Source: Pinibacter soli
Lineage (GTDB): Bacteria; Bacteroidota; Bacteroidia; Chitinophagales; Chitinophagaceae
Length of the DNA stretch: 64,000 nt
Assembly (NCBI RefSeq): GCF_029961145.1
Contig: NZ_JASBRG010000007.1
Location: 2,646,189-2,710,188, forward strand
Reading direction: 5' to 3'
The notes beneath the pieces were generated by a model. The model did not search any database. It had not been told where the DNA came from and worked only from the letters and a program-made list of their open reading frames with translations. How positions within the stretch are numbered: the first letter of the stretch is position 1; each line of letters begins with the position of its first letter. The translations under genes and the position numbers were made by a program. Below are positions 44,365 through 53,109 of this stretch, piece after piece.

Positions 44365-44922
44365 ATGATCAACCGGAATTTCTTTTTTTCACAAGTAAGA
44401 TTACGTCCATTCAGCGGTTCGCTCTCCCAATCACAAGTTGCAGGACTAACAGCTATTCTTGATGAATGGGAGCTTAAGTACGCGAAAAAAGACGATCGCT
44501 GGCTGGCATACATGCTGGCAACTGCACATCATGAAACCGATAAAACTATCAAGCCTATCCGCGAATATGGACGCGGTGCGGGAAGATCTTATGGTACCGC
44601 AGACCCTCAAACAAAACAGGTCTATTACGGTCGTGGTTTCGTACAGCTTACATGGAGAAACAATTATCAAAAAATGAGCACAGTTGTGGGAGCCAACCTT
44701 GTAACCAATGCTGATCTTGCATTGCGTCCCGACTATGCTTCTGAGATTATGTTTTACGGAATGATGAATGGCAGCTTCACAGGTAAAAAACTTGCTGATT
44801 ATTTTTCTGCCGCAAAAGAAGATTGGGTGAATGCAAGGCGCATCATCAATGGAACGGATAAAGCGAATCAGATTGCTGATTATGGAAAACAGTATTATGC
44901 AGCGATCAGTTATACGAAATAA
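44365..44922 (+). CDS. GH19-like lytic enzyme (endolysin/chitinase fold) without a signal peptide
   Basis: The 185-residue protein has the GH19/lysozyme-like core: a HHET motif (H55-T58, with E57 the likely catalytic acid), YGTADPQTKQVYYGRGFVQLTWRNNYQKMS and the C-terminal WVNARRIINGT segment, all familiar from phage endolysins and GH19 chitinases. There is no signal peptide or membrane helix, so it is cytoplasmic unless exported by another route. The gene is a single unit convergent with alaS, with no holin, Rz or phage structural genes around it. It may be a phage remnant put to cell use, or the effector of a lysis or injection device encoded elsewhere. Confidence 0.85.
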   Translation: MINRNFFFSQVRLRPFSGSLSQSQVAGLTAILDEWELKYAKKDDRWLAYMLATAHHETDKTIKPIREYGRGAGRSYGTADPQTKQVYYGRGFVQLTWRNNYQKMSTVVGANLVTNADLALRPDYASEIMFYGMMNGSFTGKKLADYFSAAKEDWVNARRIINGTDKANQIADYGKQYYAAISYTK

Positions 44923-44993
44923 TTGATAGCGCGTTTGCGAAATTATTTGCTGCGTGTGAGGGCGAATCGCATTCGCCCCGCATCCACAAAAAC

Positions 44994-45025
44994 ATAAGCG
45001 GCTACCCATCAGAGTAGCCGCTTAT
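44994..45025. terminator. Bidirectional terminator between the GH19-like gene and alaS
   Basis: ATAAGCGGCTAC (44994-45005) pairs perfectly with GTAGCCGCTTAT (45014-45025) around an eight-base loop. An upstream stem GGGCGAATcgcATTCGCC (about 44960-44977) adds a second structure. A TTAATTATTAATTAT word follows before the alaS stop. Confidence 0.8.
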
Positions 45026-45049
45026 TAATTATTCTTTATTAATTATTAA

Positions 45050-47668
45050 TTATACCAGCTCTTTCACCTTCTCAATCACGGCTTGTAAGTTGCTTGCGTC
45101 CTGTCCGCCTGCAGTTGCCAAAGTTTTCTGGCCACCGCCACCACCTTTGATAAGCGGAGCAACATGTTCTTTAATGATCTTCCCCGCATCCAAACCTTTC
45201 GAAGTAACAACATTATCACTGATGCCTACGGCAACAGATGCTTTACCATCTACATTTGCGCAAAGAACGGCCACGTATTCATCAAGGTTTTGTTTAAGAT
45301 CGAAGCAAAGTTTTTTCAATGCATCTGCGCTGCTTACTTCTACCACTTCTCCAATAAAGCTTACACCGTTGATAACTGTTGCTTTTTTGATGATCTCTTC
45401 GCGAAGCGTTCCAAGAAAACGTGCTTCCAAATGTTCAACTTTCTTTCTAAGATCAGCTGCTTCTGCAAGCGTGCTTTCAACTGCTTTTGCAACGTCTTTA
45501 GGGTTTTTAAGCGTTTCTTTTATACTGGCTAAAGTTTGCAAATGATCATTTACAAACACTTCTGCTGCATGACCGCTTACCGCTTCGATACGACGAACAC
45601 CGGCAGCCACCGCACTTTCATGTTTTATTTTAAAGAAACCCAACTCTCCTGTCGCGCCTACGTGTGTACCACCGCAAAGCTCGATTGAATATTTAGAGTC
45701 CATGATCACTACGCGAACGCGATCGCCATATTTTTCACCAAAAAGCGCCATGGCTCCAAGTTGTATCGCTTCTTCCTTTGGTAGTTCTTTTATCACAACC
45801 GGAATATTTTCACGGATCTTTTCATTTACAATTGCTTCGATCTGTGCAATTTCTTCGTCGGTAACTTTCGCAAAATGTGAAAAGTCAAAACGTAAATGTT
45901 CTTCATTCACCAATGAACCTTTCTGTGCCACGTGTGTACCCAACACCTTACGCAAAGCCGCATGCAGCAAGTGCGTAGCAGAGTGATGCACCTGGGTTTT
46001 TCTACGCTTTTCTTCAGCTACTCTCGCAGATACAATTGCTGTAATGTTTACAGGCAGTTTCTCTGCAAAGTGAATGATCAGATCATTTTCTTTCTTTGTA
46101 TCAGTTACGGCAATTTCTTCACCTTCAAAAAGTAAAATACCGGTATCACCAACCTGTCCGCCGCTTTCTGCATAGAAAGGAGTTGCTTCCAATACGAGCT
46201 GGAATGATTCTTTTCCTTTCGCTTTTACCTTGCGGTATTTGGTTACTTTGGTTTCTGTGTTCAAAGTATGATAACCTTCGAAACTTGTATTGGCTGTATC
46301 TTTTAGTACCACCCAGTCTTCCGTGTCAAGCGCCGTCGCTGCACGGGAACGGTCCTTTTGTTGTGCCAATGCTTTTTCGAAAGCTTCTTCGTCAACCTTC
46401 AAATTATTTTCCTGAGCGATCAATCTCGTAAGGTCAATCGGGAACCCGTAAGTATCGAGTAACTCGAAAGCAGCTTCACCATTGATCGCCACTCCTTTCG
46501 TTTGTACGATTACCTCATCTATTTTCTTCAAACCTTTTTCAAGTGTCCTTAAGAATGCATCTTCTTCTTCCTTCACCACTTTGCTCACAAAATCCAATTG
46601 TGCAAACAATTCAGGGAACACTGTTTTGAATTGTTCTGCAAGAACCGGCATTAATTGATACAACAGTGGCTCTTTCATATCAAGGTAAGAGAAGTAATAA
46701 CGTACCGCCCTTCTCAAAATTCTTCTGATCACATAACCGGCGCCGGTGTTGCTTGGCAATTGTCCGTCTGCAATGGTAAATGCGATTGCTCTGATGTGGT
46801 CAGCGATTACGCGAAATGCGATCGCTTGCTTTGTATCGGAGAAGTCGTATTTCTTGCCAGTGATTTTTTCTGTAGCTGCGATTGTCCCGGTAAATACGTC
46901 AGAATCGTAGTTGGATGTTTTTTGTTGCAGAACCCTTACCAGACGCTCAAAGCCCATTCCGGTATCTACGTGTTTTGCAGGTAACAGTTCAAGTGAACCA
47001 TCTTTCAAACGGTTGAACTGGATAAATACGTTGTTCCAGATCTCTATCACTTGTGGGTGATCGTTATTCACCAATGTTTTTCCGTCTACTGCTTTTCTTT
47101 CTTCATCGGGGCGACAATCTACATGGATCTCCGTACAAGGACCGCACGGACCGGTATCGCCCATTTCCCAGAAATTGTCTTTTTTATTACCTAAGAGAAT
47201 TCTGTCTTCGGCTATCCATTTTTTCCATTCATTGAAAGCTTCTTCGTCTTTAGGTAGATTCTCTTTTGCATCGCCTTCAAATATGGTAACATACAATCTG
47301 TCTTTGGGAATACCCAATACCTCTGCCAATAATTCCCAGCTCCATTCGATGGCTTCTTTTTTAAAGTAATCGCCAAAGCTCCAGTTGCCGAGCATTTCAA
47401 ACATGGTGTGGTGATACGTGTCAACGCCTACTTCTTCAAGGTCGTTGTGCTTACCACTAACACGTAAACATTTTTGAGTGTCCGCTATGCGTGAAGAGGG
47501 CGCTTTCTTGTTTCCGAGGAAATAGTCTTTAAACTGGTTCATGCCCGCATTGGTAAACAGCAATGTAGGGTCATTCTTAACTACAATAGGAGCCGAAGGC
47601 ACAATAGCATGGCCTTTGGAAGCAAAAAAATCTAGAAACTTTTGTCGAATCTCTGCACTTGTTAGCAT
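45050..47668 (-). CDS. alaS: Alanyl-tRNA synthetase
   Basis: AlaS charges tRNA(Ala) and edits mischarged Ser and Gly. The 872-residue class II enzyme has the family start (TSAEIRQKFLDFFASKGHAIVPSAPIV), GMNQFKDYFLG, DVDT-type HHTMFEMLGNWSFGDYFKKEAI, GRxGPCGPCTEIHVD, the editing-domain HHSATHLLHAALRKVLGTHVAQ zinc site with C and H in ELCGGTHV, and the C-terminal C-Ala domain (GGGGGQKTLATAGGQDASNL). It is followed on the other strand by the M23 peptidase gene and MerR regulator, an order I recall as common in Bacteroidota. The leader is about 75 bases. Confidence 0.98.
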   Translation of the reverse strand: MLTSAEIRQKFLDFFASKGHAIVPSAPIVVKNDPTLLFTNAGMNQFKDYFLGNKKAPSSRIADTQKCLRVSGKHNDLEEVGVDTYHHTMFEMLGNWSFGDYFKKEAIEWSWELLAEVLGIPKDRLYVTIFEGDAKENLPKDEEAFNEWKKWIAEDRILLGNKKDNFWEMGDTGPCGPCTEIHVDCRPDEERKAVDGKTLVNNDHPQVIEIWNNVFIQFNRLKDGSLELLPAKHVDTGMGFERLVRVLQQKTSNYDSDVFTGTIAATEKITGKKYDFSDTKQAIAFRVIADHIRAIAFTIADGQLPSNTGAGYVIRRILRRAVRYYFSYLDMKEPLLYQLMPVLAEQFKTVFPELFAQLDFVSKVVKEEEDAFLRTLEKGLKKIDEVIVQTKGVAINGEAAFELLDTYGFPIDLTRLIAQENNLKVDEEAFEKALAQQKDRSRAATALDTEDWVVLKDTANTSFEGYHTLNTETKVTKYRKVKAKGKESFQLVLEATPFYAESGGQVGDTGILLFEGEEIAVTDTKKENDLIIHFAEKLPVNITAIVSARVAEEKRRKTQVHHSATHLLHAALRKVLGTHVAQKGSLVNEEHLRFDFSHFAKVTDEEIAQIEAIVNEKIRENIPVVIKELPKEEAIQLGAMALFGEKYGDRVRVVIMDSKYSIELCGGTHVGATGELGFFKIKHESAVAAGVRRIEAVSGHAAEVFVNDHLQTLASIKETLKNPKDVAKAVESTLAEAADLRKKVEHLEARFLGTLREEIIKKATVINGVSFIGEVVEVSSADALKKLCFDLKQNLDEYVAVLCANVDGKASVAVGISDNVVTSKGLDAGKIIKEHVAPLIKGGGGGQKTLATAGGQDASNLQAVIEKVKELV

Positions 47669-47742
47669 AAACGGAACAATCTTTGGTTGTTAGTTGCCTT
47701 CCGGGAAACTATATTTGTAGATATCTCCGGAAGAAATGAGTG

Positions 47743-47750
47743 CAAAGATA
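47743..47750 (-). promoter_or_regulatory. -7 promoter box of alaS
   Basis: The minus strand reads TATCTTTG (exact consensus), giving a leader of about 70 bases that contains a TTCCGG/CCGGAA stem (near 47699-47732). That leader is longer than in other genes here, so a regulatory role is possible. Confidence 0.55.
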
Positions 47751-47807
47751 GGGAGTGAAAAGAGTTACAGCTATTTTCCCGGTTTTATAATTGGAGTAAT
47801 TTTTAAT

Positions 47808-47836
47808 TTGTCAGTTCCTTAGAAAACGTATTTTTA
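47808..47836 (+). promoter_or_regulatory. Possible promoter of the M23 peptidase gene
   Basis: TTG at 47808-47810 and TATTTTTA at 47829-47836 are spaced 18 bases apart, close to the Bacteroidota TTG-N19-TAnnTTTG arrangement (one base off in the -7 box). The leader would be about 35 bases. Confidence 0.35.
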
Positions 47837-47875
47837 ACGCGACGCAAACAAAACCCATGTTTCTTTAGCAGGGCC

Positions 47876-48847
47876 ATGAAAAAAATAAAATATTTCTATA
47901 ATACCAATAGTCTTCGCTATGAAAAGCTTGAAACCCCTTTACACGTAAAACTATTACGGGTGTTGGGCTTCTTAGCCGCAAGTATTGTGACCTCCCTGAT
48001 AATTGTAGCCATCGCCTTCAGATATATAGATTCTCCGAAAGAAAAAGTAATGAGTGGCCGGTTTGAAAACATGCAGAACAATTACGCTGTTCTTCAGGAC
48101 CGGGTACAAAAACTGCAACAACAAATGACGGACCTCGAGAAACGCGACAACAACGTTTACCGTTCCATCTTTGAGGCTGATCCGATTCCCGATAGTGCCC
48201 GAGTAAAGGAAATGGAAAAGAAAAAAGAACTGGAATTGTTGCAGGGTATGGACGAAAACGATCTTTCAGGTTCTATCGCACGTACGCTCAACAACCTTAC
48301 GATGCGTATTGAGTATGAGGATAAATCTTACAACGAAATTGAAGGTTTTGTAAAAAATAAAGAAGTGATGCTGGCGGCGACTCCCGCCATTCAGCCGGTG
48401 AGCAACAAGGATCTTAGCCGTATTGCATCTGGTTTTGGTCATCGCATCGACCCGGTTTACAAAACGGTAAAAATGCACGCTGGTCTTGACTTTGCGGCAC
48501 CGCAGGGAACACCTATTTATGCTACGGCAAATGGGACCATCTCTGTTGCTGGCAATACCGGTAACGGATACGGCAATCACGTGATCATTAACCATGGTTA
48601 TGGTTACGAAACGCTATACGGCCACATGGTAAAAGTGAAATGTTCTCCGGGCCAAAAGATAAAACGCGGTGAGATCATCGGCTATGTGGGCAGCACAGGA
48701 AAATCAACCGGCCCTCACTGTCACTACGAAGTACACAAAAACGGCAAACCTCTCGACCCTGTTTACTTTTTCTATAACGACTTAACGCCTGAGCAATACG
48801 ACCGCTTGTTGAAGATGGCGTCGGCGAGCAATCAGAGCTTTGATTAG
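47876..48847 (+). CDS. Membrane-anchored M23 peptidase (LytM/murein hydrolase type)
   Basis: The 323-residue protein has a short cytoplasmic N terminus, a membrane helix (about 28-50), a coiled coil (about 58-95), a spacer and a C-terminal LytM domain with the zinc residues H201xxxD205 (MHAGLDFAAPQGTP) and H281-C-H283 (GPHCHYEVHKNGKPLDPVYF). All catalytic residues are present, so it should cut peptidoglycan cross-links, or activate others, at the periplasmic face. The coiled coil resembles division-linked EnvC/NlpD-type factors. It is next to a MerR regulator gene on the same strand, divergent from alaS. Confidence 0.92.
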   Translation: MKKIKYFYNTNSLRYEKLETPLHVKLLRVLGFLAASIVTSLIIVAIAFRYIDSPKEKVMSGRFENMQNNYAVLQDRVQKLQQQMTDLEKRDNNVYRSIFEADPIPDSARVKEMEKKKELELLQGMDENDLSGSIARTLNNLTMRIEYEDKSYNEIEGFVKNKEVMLAATPAIQPVSNKDLSRIASGFGHRIDPVYKTVKMHAGLDFAAPQGTPIYATANGTISVAGNTGNGYGNHVIINHGYGYETLYGHMVKVKCSPGQKIKRGEIIGYVGSTGKSTGPHCHYEVHKNGKPLDPVYFFYNDLTPEQYDRLLKMASASNQSFD

Positions 48848-48996
48848 TGGAGAGTTGAGAATGGAGAGTTGAGAGTTGTTTAAATAGCTTAAAACGGTTT
48901 GGAGATTATTCTTCAAACCGTTTTTCTTTTCACAAAACAAGAGTTGAGCTAAACCTTAACTCTCAATTTTCAACTCTCAACTCTCAATTCTCCACT
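48846..48996. repeat. Mirrored GAGAGTTGAGA repeat around the M23 gene terminator
   Basis: AGTGGAGAGTTGAGAATGGAGAGTTGAGAGTTG (as two blocks, 48846-48878) faces CAACTCTCAACTCTCAATTCTCCACT (48971-48996). The left arm starts right at the M23 stop codon. The terminator stem at 48891-48925 lies in the loop. Confidence 0.8.
48891..48925 (+). terminator. Intrinsic terminator of the M23 gene
   Basis: AAAACGGTTTG pairs with CAAACCGTTTT around a 12-base loop, followed by a T-rich tail. It lies about 45 bases past the stop. Confidence 0.85.
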
Positions 48997-49051
48997 GTTA
49001 ACGACTTTTCCACAGTCTCGTAAATCCCCGTGCCACTACCATCAGGGATTG

Positions 49052-49059
49052 TATCTTTA
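49052..49059 (+). promoter_or_regulatory. -7-like box just before the MerR gene
   Basis: TATCTTTA (one base off TAnnTTTG) ends eight bases before the ATG, so the transcript would be nearly leaderless. Confidence 0.45.
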
Positions 49060-49067
49060 CCAAGCCT

Positions 49068-49748
49068 ATGATGAGTGAATTCCGACAAACAGCATTTGAT
49101 TTTGGATTTGATGAGCCGGCTAAAAAACCGGCCCCGACTCCGCCTGTCAGTGCAGTTCCTGCCGACGTTCCTGTATCAGAAGAAGTTTCTCTATCTACCC
49201 CGATGCCCGCCGTTGTAAACGAGGTTTCTGAAGTCATTCCTGTTGTGCAGGTTCTGCCAACATCGAAAATTCACGTAACTATGCCAACAACAATGCCGAA
49301 AACTACGCGGGGCAGAAAGCCGAAAGCGGCTTCTTCTTTGCCTAAACAACCGGGCAAACGCGGCCGTAAGTCATTCAAAGAAATGAATGCCGAGGTTGAC
49401 CTTATCAATATTCCCGATGACGAGGTGCTTTTTCAAAAACAATACTATTCCATCGGTGAGGTAGCGGAAATGTTTCACGTAAACTATTCTTTGCTGCGCC
49501 TTTGGGCCAATGAGTTCGACGGGTTTCTCCAACCCAAGAAAAATAGAAAAGGCGATCGTTTCTTCCGCCCCGTAGATGTGAAAAACATTCACATGATCTA
49601 TCACCTTTTGCGCGAGAAAAAATACACCATGGAAGGCGCGAAAGACTACATCAAAAATCAAAAGAAAAAGGCTGACCAGCAATTTGAGATTACTGTTTCA
49701 TTGCAGAAGTTAAAGGCTTTTTTATTGGAGTTAAAAGCCAATATGTAG
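49068..49748 (+). CDS. MerR family transcriptional regulator with long N-terminal linker
   Basis: The 226-residue protein has a Pro/Ala/Val-rich, probably disordered stretch for the first 105 residues (FDEPAKKPAPTPPVSAVPADVP..., with a RGRKPKA basic patch and GKRGRKSF), then a MerR-type winged-helix domain (YYSIGEVAEMFHVNYSLLRLWANEF, KKNRKGDRFFRPVDVKNIHMIYHLLREKKYTMEGAKDYI) and a short C-terminal helix (QQFEITVSLQKLKAFLLELKANM). No metal-binding cysteines are visible, so the signal sensed is unknown. The start is the ATG at 49068 (MMSEF). The downstream second ATG is also possible. A TATCTTTA box lies about nine bases upstream. Confidence 0.85.
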   Translation: MMSEFRQTAFDFGFDEPAKKPAPTPPVSAVPADVPVSEEVSLSTPMPAVVNEVSEVIPVVQVLPTSKIHVTMPTTMPKTTRGRKPKAASSLPKQPGKRGRKSFKEMNAEVDLINIPDDEVLFQKQYYSIGEVAEMFHVNYSLLRLWANEFDGFLQPKKNRKGDRFFRPVDVKNIHMIYHLLREKKYTMEGAKDYIKNQKKKADQQFEITVSLQKLKAFLLELKANM

Positions 49749-49839
49749 AGAAGGAACGCCCGCCTGAATAACTAGTCGGGCAGGCAGATTTTCACGATTG
49801 TCATGATTTGTTATGATATTTTGCGTTAAGCCTTCTGCT

Positions 49840-50928
49840 TCAACCCTCCTTCCCAATAATTATCCTCGTATCCTTTCCTGCCAGTTCAACTTTATTGCCT
49901 TCCAACAATCGTAGTACCTGCAAATTGATCGTTTGCTTTAGCTGGTTGAAATCCTCCATAGGAATTACGCCGGTGTAATATTCTACCGTTAAAATGTAGG
50001 CGTTTTGTGTAATGTCGCTGAAGGTTACGTTGCTATTTGTTACAATGGGATGTGTGAGAATTTTCTTTATGCCGTCACCTATTTTTTGCATCGTGTCGGC
50101 AGATGTCGACAAACTTATTTCCAACCTGATATCTGCACGACGTAAACTTCTCAACGTAAGATTGTCCAGAACGCTATCCACCATTTGTTTGTTGGGCACG
50201 GTAACAAATGTCTTTTGATCCGTGCGGATCCTCGTGCTTCTCAGCCCTATTTTTTCTACAGAGCCGGAAATATTTAACACCTTCACGCTATCGCCGATAT
50301 GGAAAGGTTTGTCAAAAAAGATGATGAACGATGCGATCAAATTCTCCAGGCTTTCTTTTGCGGCTAGGGCGATGGCGGCACCTACGATACTTAACCCAGC
50401 AAGCAATTTGGTAACGTCTTTGTGAAATGCAAAACGAATGACCAGGATAATTCCAATCAAAATAATGATTGCTTTAAAAAAGTCTTTAAAGAAGGACACC
50501 ATTTTCGTTTCCGCCACATGATGGGAAAACTGAGCCTGATTGTCCTGCATGGTAGTGGCGATAAAATCTATGAATCGTAGCAACATTCCAATAAAGGCGA
50601 TGATGATAATGCAACTACCTATCGAATCTACAATTTCCTCTGCCGATGTTTTGTGTATGGTAAAATGAAATGCTTCAGGAAAATTGAGTTTATCCAACGT
50701 TACAAATGAAACCAACAGCACCAGGAAAATTTCAAGTGGTTGTACAAGCAGATCAAAGAAGGACTCACGAGTCACTTTCCACGATGTATTCTTAATAAGC
50801 CTGAAAAGTATACTGGCTATGTATTTTGAGAACAGTCTTTTAAAGATCAGGATAATAAAAATCGTGATCGCACATATGATGTAGCTCTCAATTGTATTGC
50901 TAAGAAATTCGCGTTGAAGGAAATTCAT
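49840..50928 (-). CDS. Mechanosensitive channel family protein (MscS type), second copy
   Basis: The 362-residue protein has more N-terminal helices than the first MscS copy (about four: 12-35, 55-75, 95-120 and 148-168), then the pore helix (LLAGLSIVGAAIALAAKESLENLIASFIIFFDKPF) and the beta domain (GDSVKVLNISGSVEKIGLRSTRIRTDQKTFVTVPNKQMVDSVLDNLTLRS). The motif order is MscS-like. It is the last gene of a tightly packed cluster (LUD protein, GGCT-like, lpxH, propeller-like, mscS) with a three-base gap before it. The clustering with envelope genes suggests envelope stress. Confidence 0.92.
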   Translation of the reverse strand: MNFLQREFLSNTIESYIICAITIFIILIFKRLFSKYIASILFRLIKNTSWKVTRESFFDLLVQPLEIFLVLLVSFVTLDKLNFPEAFHFTIHKTSAEEIVDSIGSCIIIIAFIGMLLRFIDFIATTMQDNQAQFSHHVAETKMVSFFKDFFKAIIILIGIILVIRFAFHKDVTKLLAGLSIVGAAIALAAKESLENLIASFIIFFDKPFHIGDSVKVLNISGSVEKIGLRSTRIRTDQKTFVTVPNKQMVDSVLDNLTLRSLRRADIRLEISLSTSADTMQKIGDGIKKILTHPIVTNSNVTFSDITQNAYILTVEYYTGVIPMEDFNQLKQTINLQVLRLLEGNKVELAGKDTRIIIGKEG

Positions 50929-50931
50929 TTT

Positions 50932-51816
50932 TTACAATTCATACACATACACCTTTCCACTGGAAAGGCAGTATAATTTATTTACAGAAATGCGACATTT
51001 ATCTACGTTGGTAAGTATCGCAGGAAATGCCTGTTCGTTTAATATTAAAGAGCCTGTTTCATATTTCTCCAGCACATTGCCTTTTCTTCCAAAAACAGTT
51101 TTATCAATTACCTGGAAGTCTTCCCAATCCAGTAAGGCAATTTTATTTTTCAGGCTTCCATAATAATCAAAAATGTACAGCCCTTGTTTGGGGTCGTAGA
51201 GATAAACCATTTTGTCGTGATCTTCAATATCAACAGGAGTTGGCGGTGTACTGAACAACACGCGGAAATCAGAGGTATTATCTATTACATTTCCATTGTC
51301 GTCAAGTCTTTTCAGTTTTGCTTCTACTTCATCATACACCCAAATGCCGTTATCGAACGACTGGCTGATGGCGCGTGCCTGCATTATATTTTGCTGCCGT
51401 AAATCAAATGTATAACGCTTGTTCAAAACTCGGTCCAGCACCACAACTGTTGTAAAATCCTGGAAGTATAACAACAGCTTCAAAGGGTTTGTTGCATCAA
51501 TATAAGTGAGGTTGCCATACTTTCTCACCTCATTGAACACTCCGACGGAATCGCCTTTCTCATTGAGTTTTTTGAGCTGGTATTTACTGTTAATGAGATA
51601 AACATTACCCAGGTTGTCAACTGTAAAATTAACGATGTCACCTTCAATGACCTGCAGTAGTTTGAGGTCTGCACTTGGTGGAACAGTGTCGAAAGGAAGT
51701 TGTTGGTTGTTAGTTGTTGGCTGATGGGCATTCAGCGCATCAATGTTGCAAGGGAATGCGCTTGCAAATAATGTGCTGGCCAAAACGATGGATAATATGA
51801 CTAAAAACTTTCTCAA
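50932..51816 (-). CDS. Exported protein with beta-propeller-like strands, function unknown
   Basis: The 294-residue protein has a signal peptide (MRKFLVILSIVLASTLFASA), a low-complexity stretch (about 30-44, HQPTTNNQQLPF) and then a repeated beta pattern (FTVDNLGNVYLINSKYQLKKLNEKGDS, LLLYFQDFTTVVVLDRVLNKRYTFDL, YLYDPKQGLYIFDYYG), as in propeller or NHL-type proteins. It has no recognised enzyme motif. Its start overlaps the lpxH stop by four bases. The odd HQPTTNNQQLPF stretch is encoded by a copy of the intergenic AACAACTAACAACCAAC word, so part of the protein derives from a captured repeat. Confidence 0.75.
   Translation of the reverse strand: MRKFLVILSIVLASTLFASAFPCNIDALNAHQPTTNNQQLPFDTVPPSADLKLLQVIEGDIVNFTVDNLGNVYLINSKYQLKKLNEKGDSVGVFNEVRKYGNLTYIDATNPLKLLLYFQDFTTVVVLDRVLNKRYTFDLRQQNIMQARAISQSFDNGIWVYDEVEAKLKRLDDNGNVIDNTSDFRVLFSTPPTPVDIEDHDKMVYLYDPKQGLYIFDYYGSLKNKIALLDWEDFQVIDKTVFGRKGNVLEKYETGSLILNEQAFPAILTNVDKCRISVNKLYCLSSGKVYVYEL
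51700..51728. repeat. Intergenic repeat word inside a coding sequence
   Basis: The bases read GGAAGTTGTTGGTTGTTAGTTG. On the minus strand they form the CAACTAACAACCAACAACTTCC word found at 27690-27720 outside any gene. Here it encodes TTNNQQLP just after a signal peptide, without breaking the frame. Confidence 0.65.
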
Positions 51817-52571
51817 TCCTTGTAATATTTTAGTTGAAGGTCATTTCCGTCAAACACAGCATAACTGTTATAATAAATCCAGTCACCAAGATTTATATAG
51901 CGACTGTTTCCGCCAAGATCAAAATCTATTGGTAAATGCCTGTGTCCGAAAATAAAGTAATCGTAATGCTTATTTTGTAGTACTTCTTTGCTGTAAATGA
52001 TCAGCCATTCGTTTTCGGGACCTAAAAATTTTTTATCATTTTCTCCTGTCGCTGCCCGGCTTGAATGGCTCATATAATCTGCAACACCAACTCCAATAGC
52101 TGGAGGCAATATGCCAAACAACCATTTACACACAGGGTTGCGAAATATCTTTTTGATGAACTTGTAACCATGATCACCGGGGCCCAGCCCGTCACCATGA
52201 CCCACCCAAAATTTTTTATTGTTGAATACAAACTCTTTTGGTTCGTAGTAAACAGGAATGTTCAATTCTTTTTCAAAATAGCCGCGCATCCACATATCGT
52301 GATTGCCCACAAAGAATGTTATTGGAATGCCACTGTCTGTTATCTCTGCCATCTTTCCCAGAATCCTCACATAACCTTTTGGCACCACTTTTCTGTATTC
52401 GTACCAGAAATCGAACAGATCGCCTACAATAAAAATATGCGCCGCATCCTTTTGGGCAATGCTCAAAAACTCCACAATCTTTTTTTCCCTGGCAAGGCTT
52501 GTGGAATGATCCGGAACTCCTAAATGAAAATCTGATAGAAAATAAACTTTTTTATTGGGCGCCAATTCCAT
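51813..52571 (-). CDS. lpxH: UDP-2,3-diacylglucosamine diphosphatase
   Basis: LpxH hydrolyses UDP-2,3-diacylglucosamine to lipid X in lipid A synthesis at the inner-membrane face. The 252-residue metallophosphoesterase has the metal-site motifs SDFHLG (13-18), GDLFDFW, GNHDMWMRGY, HGDGLGPGD and GHRHLPIDF in order. Insert sequences between the motifs match LpxH rather than other phosphoesterases. The gene is in the middle of a close-packed unit: seven bases after the GGCT-like gene and overlapping the next one by four. Confidence 0.93.
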   Translation of the reverse strand: MELAPNKKVYFLSDFHLGVPDHSTSLAREKKIVEFLSIAQKDAAHIFIVGDLFDFWYEYRKVVPKGYVRILGKMAEITDSGIPITFFVGNHDMWMRGYFEKELNIPVYYEPKEFVFNNKKFWVGHGDGLGPGDHGYKFIKKIFRNPVCKWLFGILPPAIGVGVADYMSHSSRAATGENDKKFLGPENEWLIIYSKEVLQNKHYDYFIFGHRHLPIDFDLGGNSRYINLGDWIYYNSYAVFDGNDLQLKYYKD

Positions 52572-52578
52572 TCTTACT

Positions 52579-53079
52579 TCACTTTATTTTTTGATTGTTA
52601 TAATACTCCACTAAATCTCCAGATTCTATCGCCTCCAAATTCTCCACACTTTTATTGTACCAGTATATCCAGGTTTTTATTGAATTGTTATCAACAAAAA
52701 TAGTTGTCCTTTCTCTTACAAATAATTCATTCTGCACTTCTTCATATTCGTCCAGTCTGCAGAAAACCTCTCCAAAAAAATCTTCGTTTTTCAATTTGTA
52801 CAATTCACCCTGAATAGACTTTTCTTTTTCTGTTGGAACGGCTGCAGGAAAACTGCCTTCATAATAAAGCTCTCCTCTGATCTGTGCATTGCAAACAAAA
52901 GAAAAATATTCCTCTATTGTAGAATGTGCGGGAAAAGATTTCCGAAGCGTGCCATATACAAACAAGTAGGTCGTCACATTAAATTTCGGATCAATGGATG
53001 AAATGACAGCTGAAGGATCAGATTCAAAGCCAAGAGCTGAAAGTAAAAATTCAAAAAGAGTCGCTAAAGGATTCGTCAT
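52579..53079 (-). CDS. Gamma-glutamylcyclotransferase-like (AIG2/GGCT) protein
   Basis: The 166-residue protein has an N-terminal extension of about 35 residues, then the GGCT-like fold beginning YLFVYGTLRKSFPAHS (the YGTLR hallmark), PAAVPTEKEKSIQGELYKL and RLDEYEEVQNELFVRERTTI, which holds the acidic active-site region. Family members cleave gamma-glutamyl amines or degrade glutathione-type peptides. The natural substrate here is unknown. The long N terminus includes a hydrophobic LATLFEFLLSALGF stretch that may associate with membranes. It is the second gene of the cluster, 30 bases after the LUD gene. Confidence 0.87.
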   Translation of the reverse strand: MTNPLATLFEFLLSALGFESDPSAVISSIDPKFNVTTYLFVYGTLRKSFPAHSTIEEYFSFVCNAQIRGELYYEGSFPAAVPTEKEKSIQGELYKLKNEDFFGEVFCRLDEYEEVQNELFVRERTTIFVDNNSIKTWIYWYNKSVENLEAIESGDLVEYYNNQKIK

Positions 53080-53109
53080 TTTTTGAATTTTTTAATTTTG
53101 ATTTTTTAC

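Noticed and set aside
44446-45009. 187-codon reverse frame over the GH19-like gene
   Set aside because: The forward frame shows a recognised enzyme core. The reverse frame is an antisense shadow and also spans the terminator.
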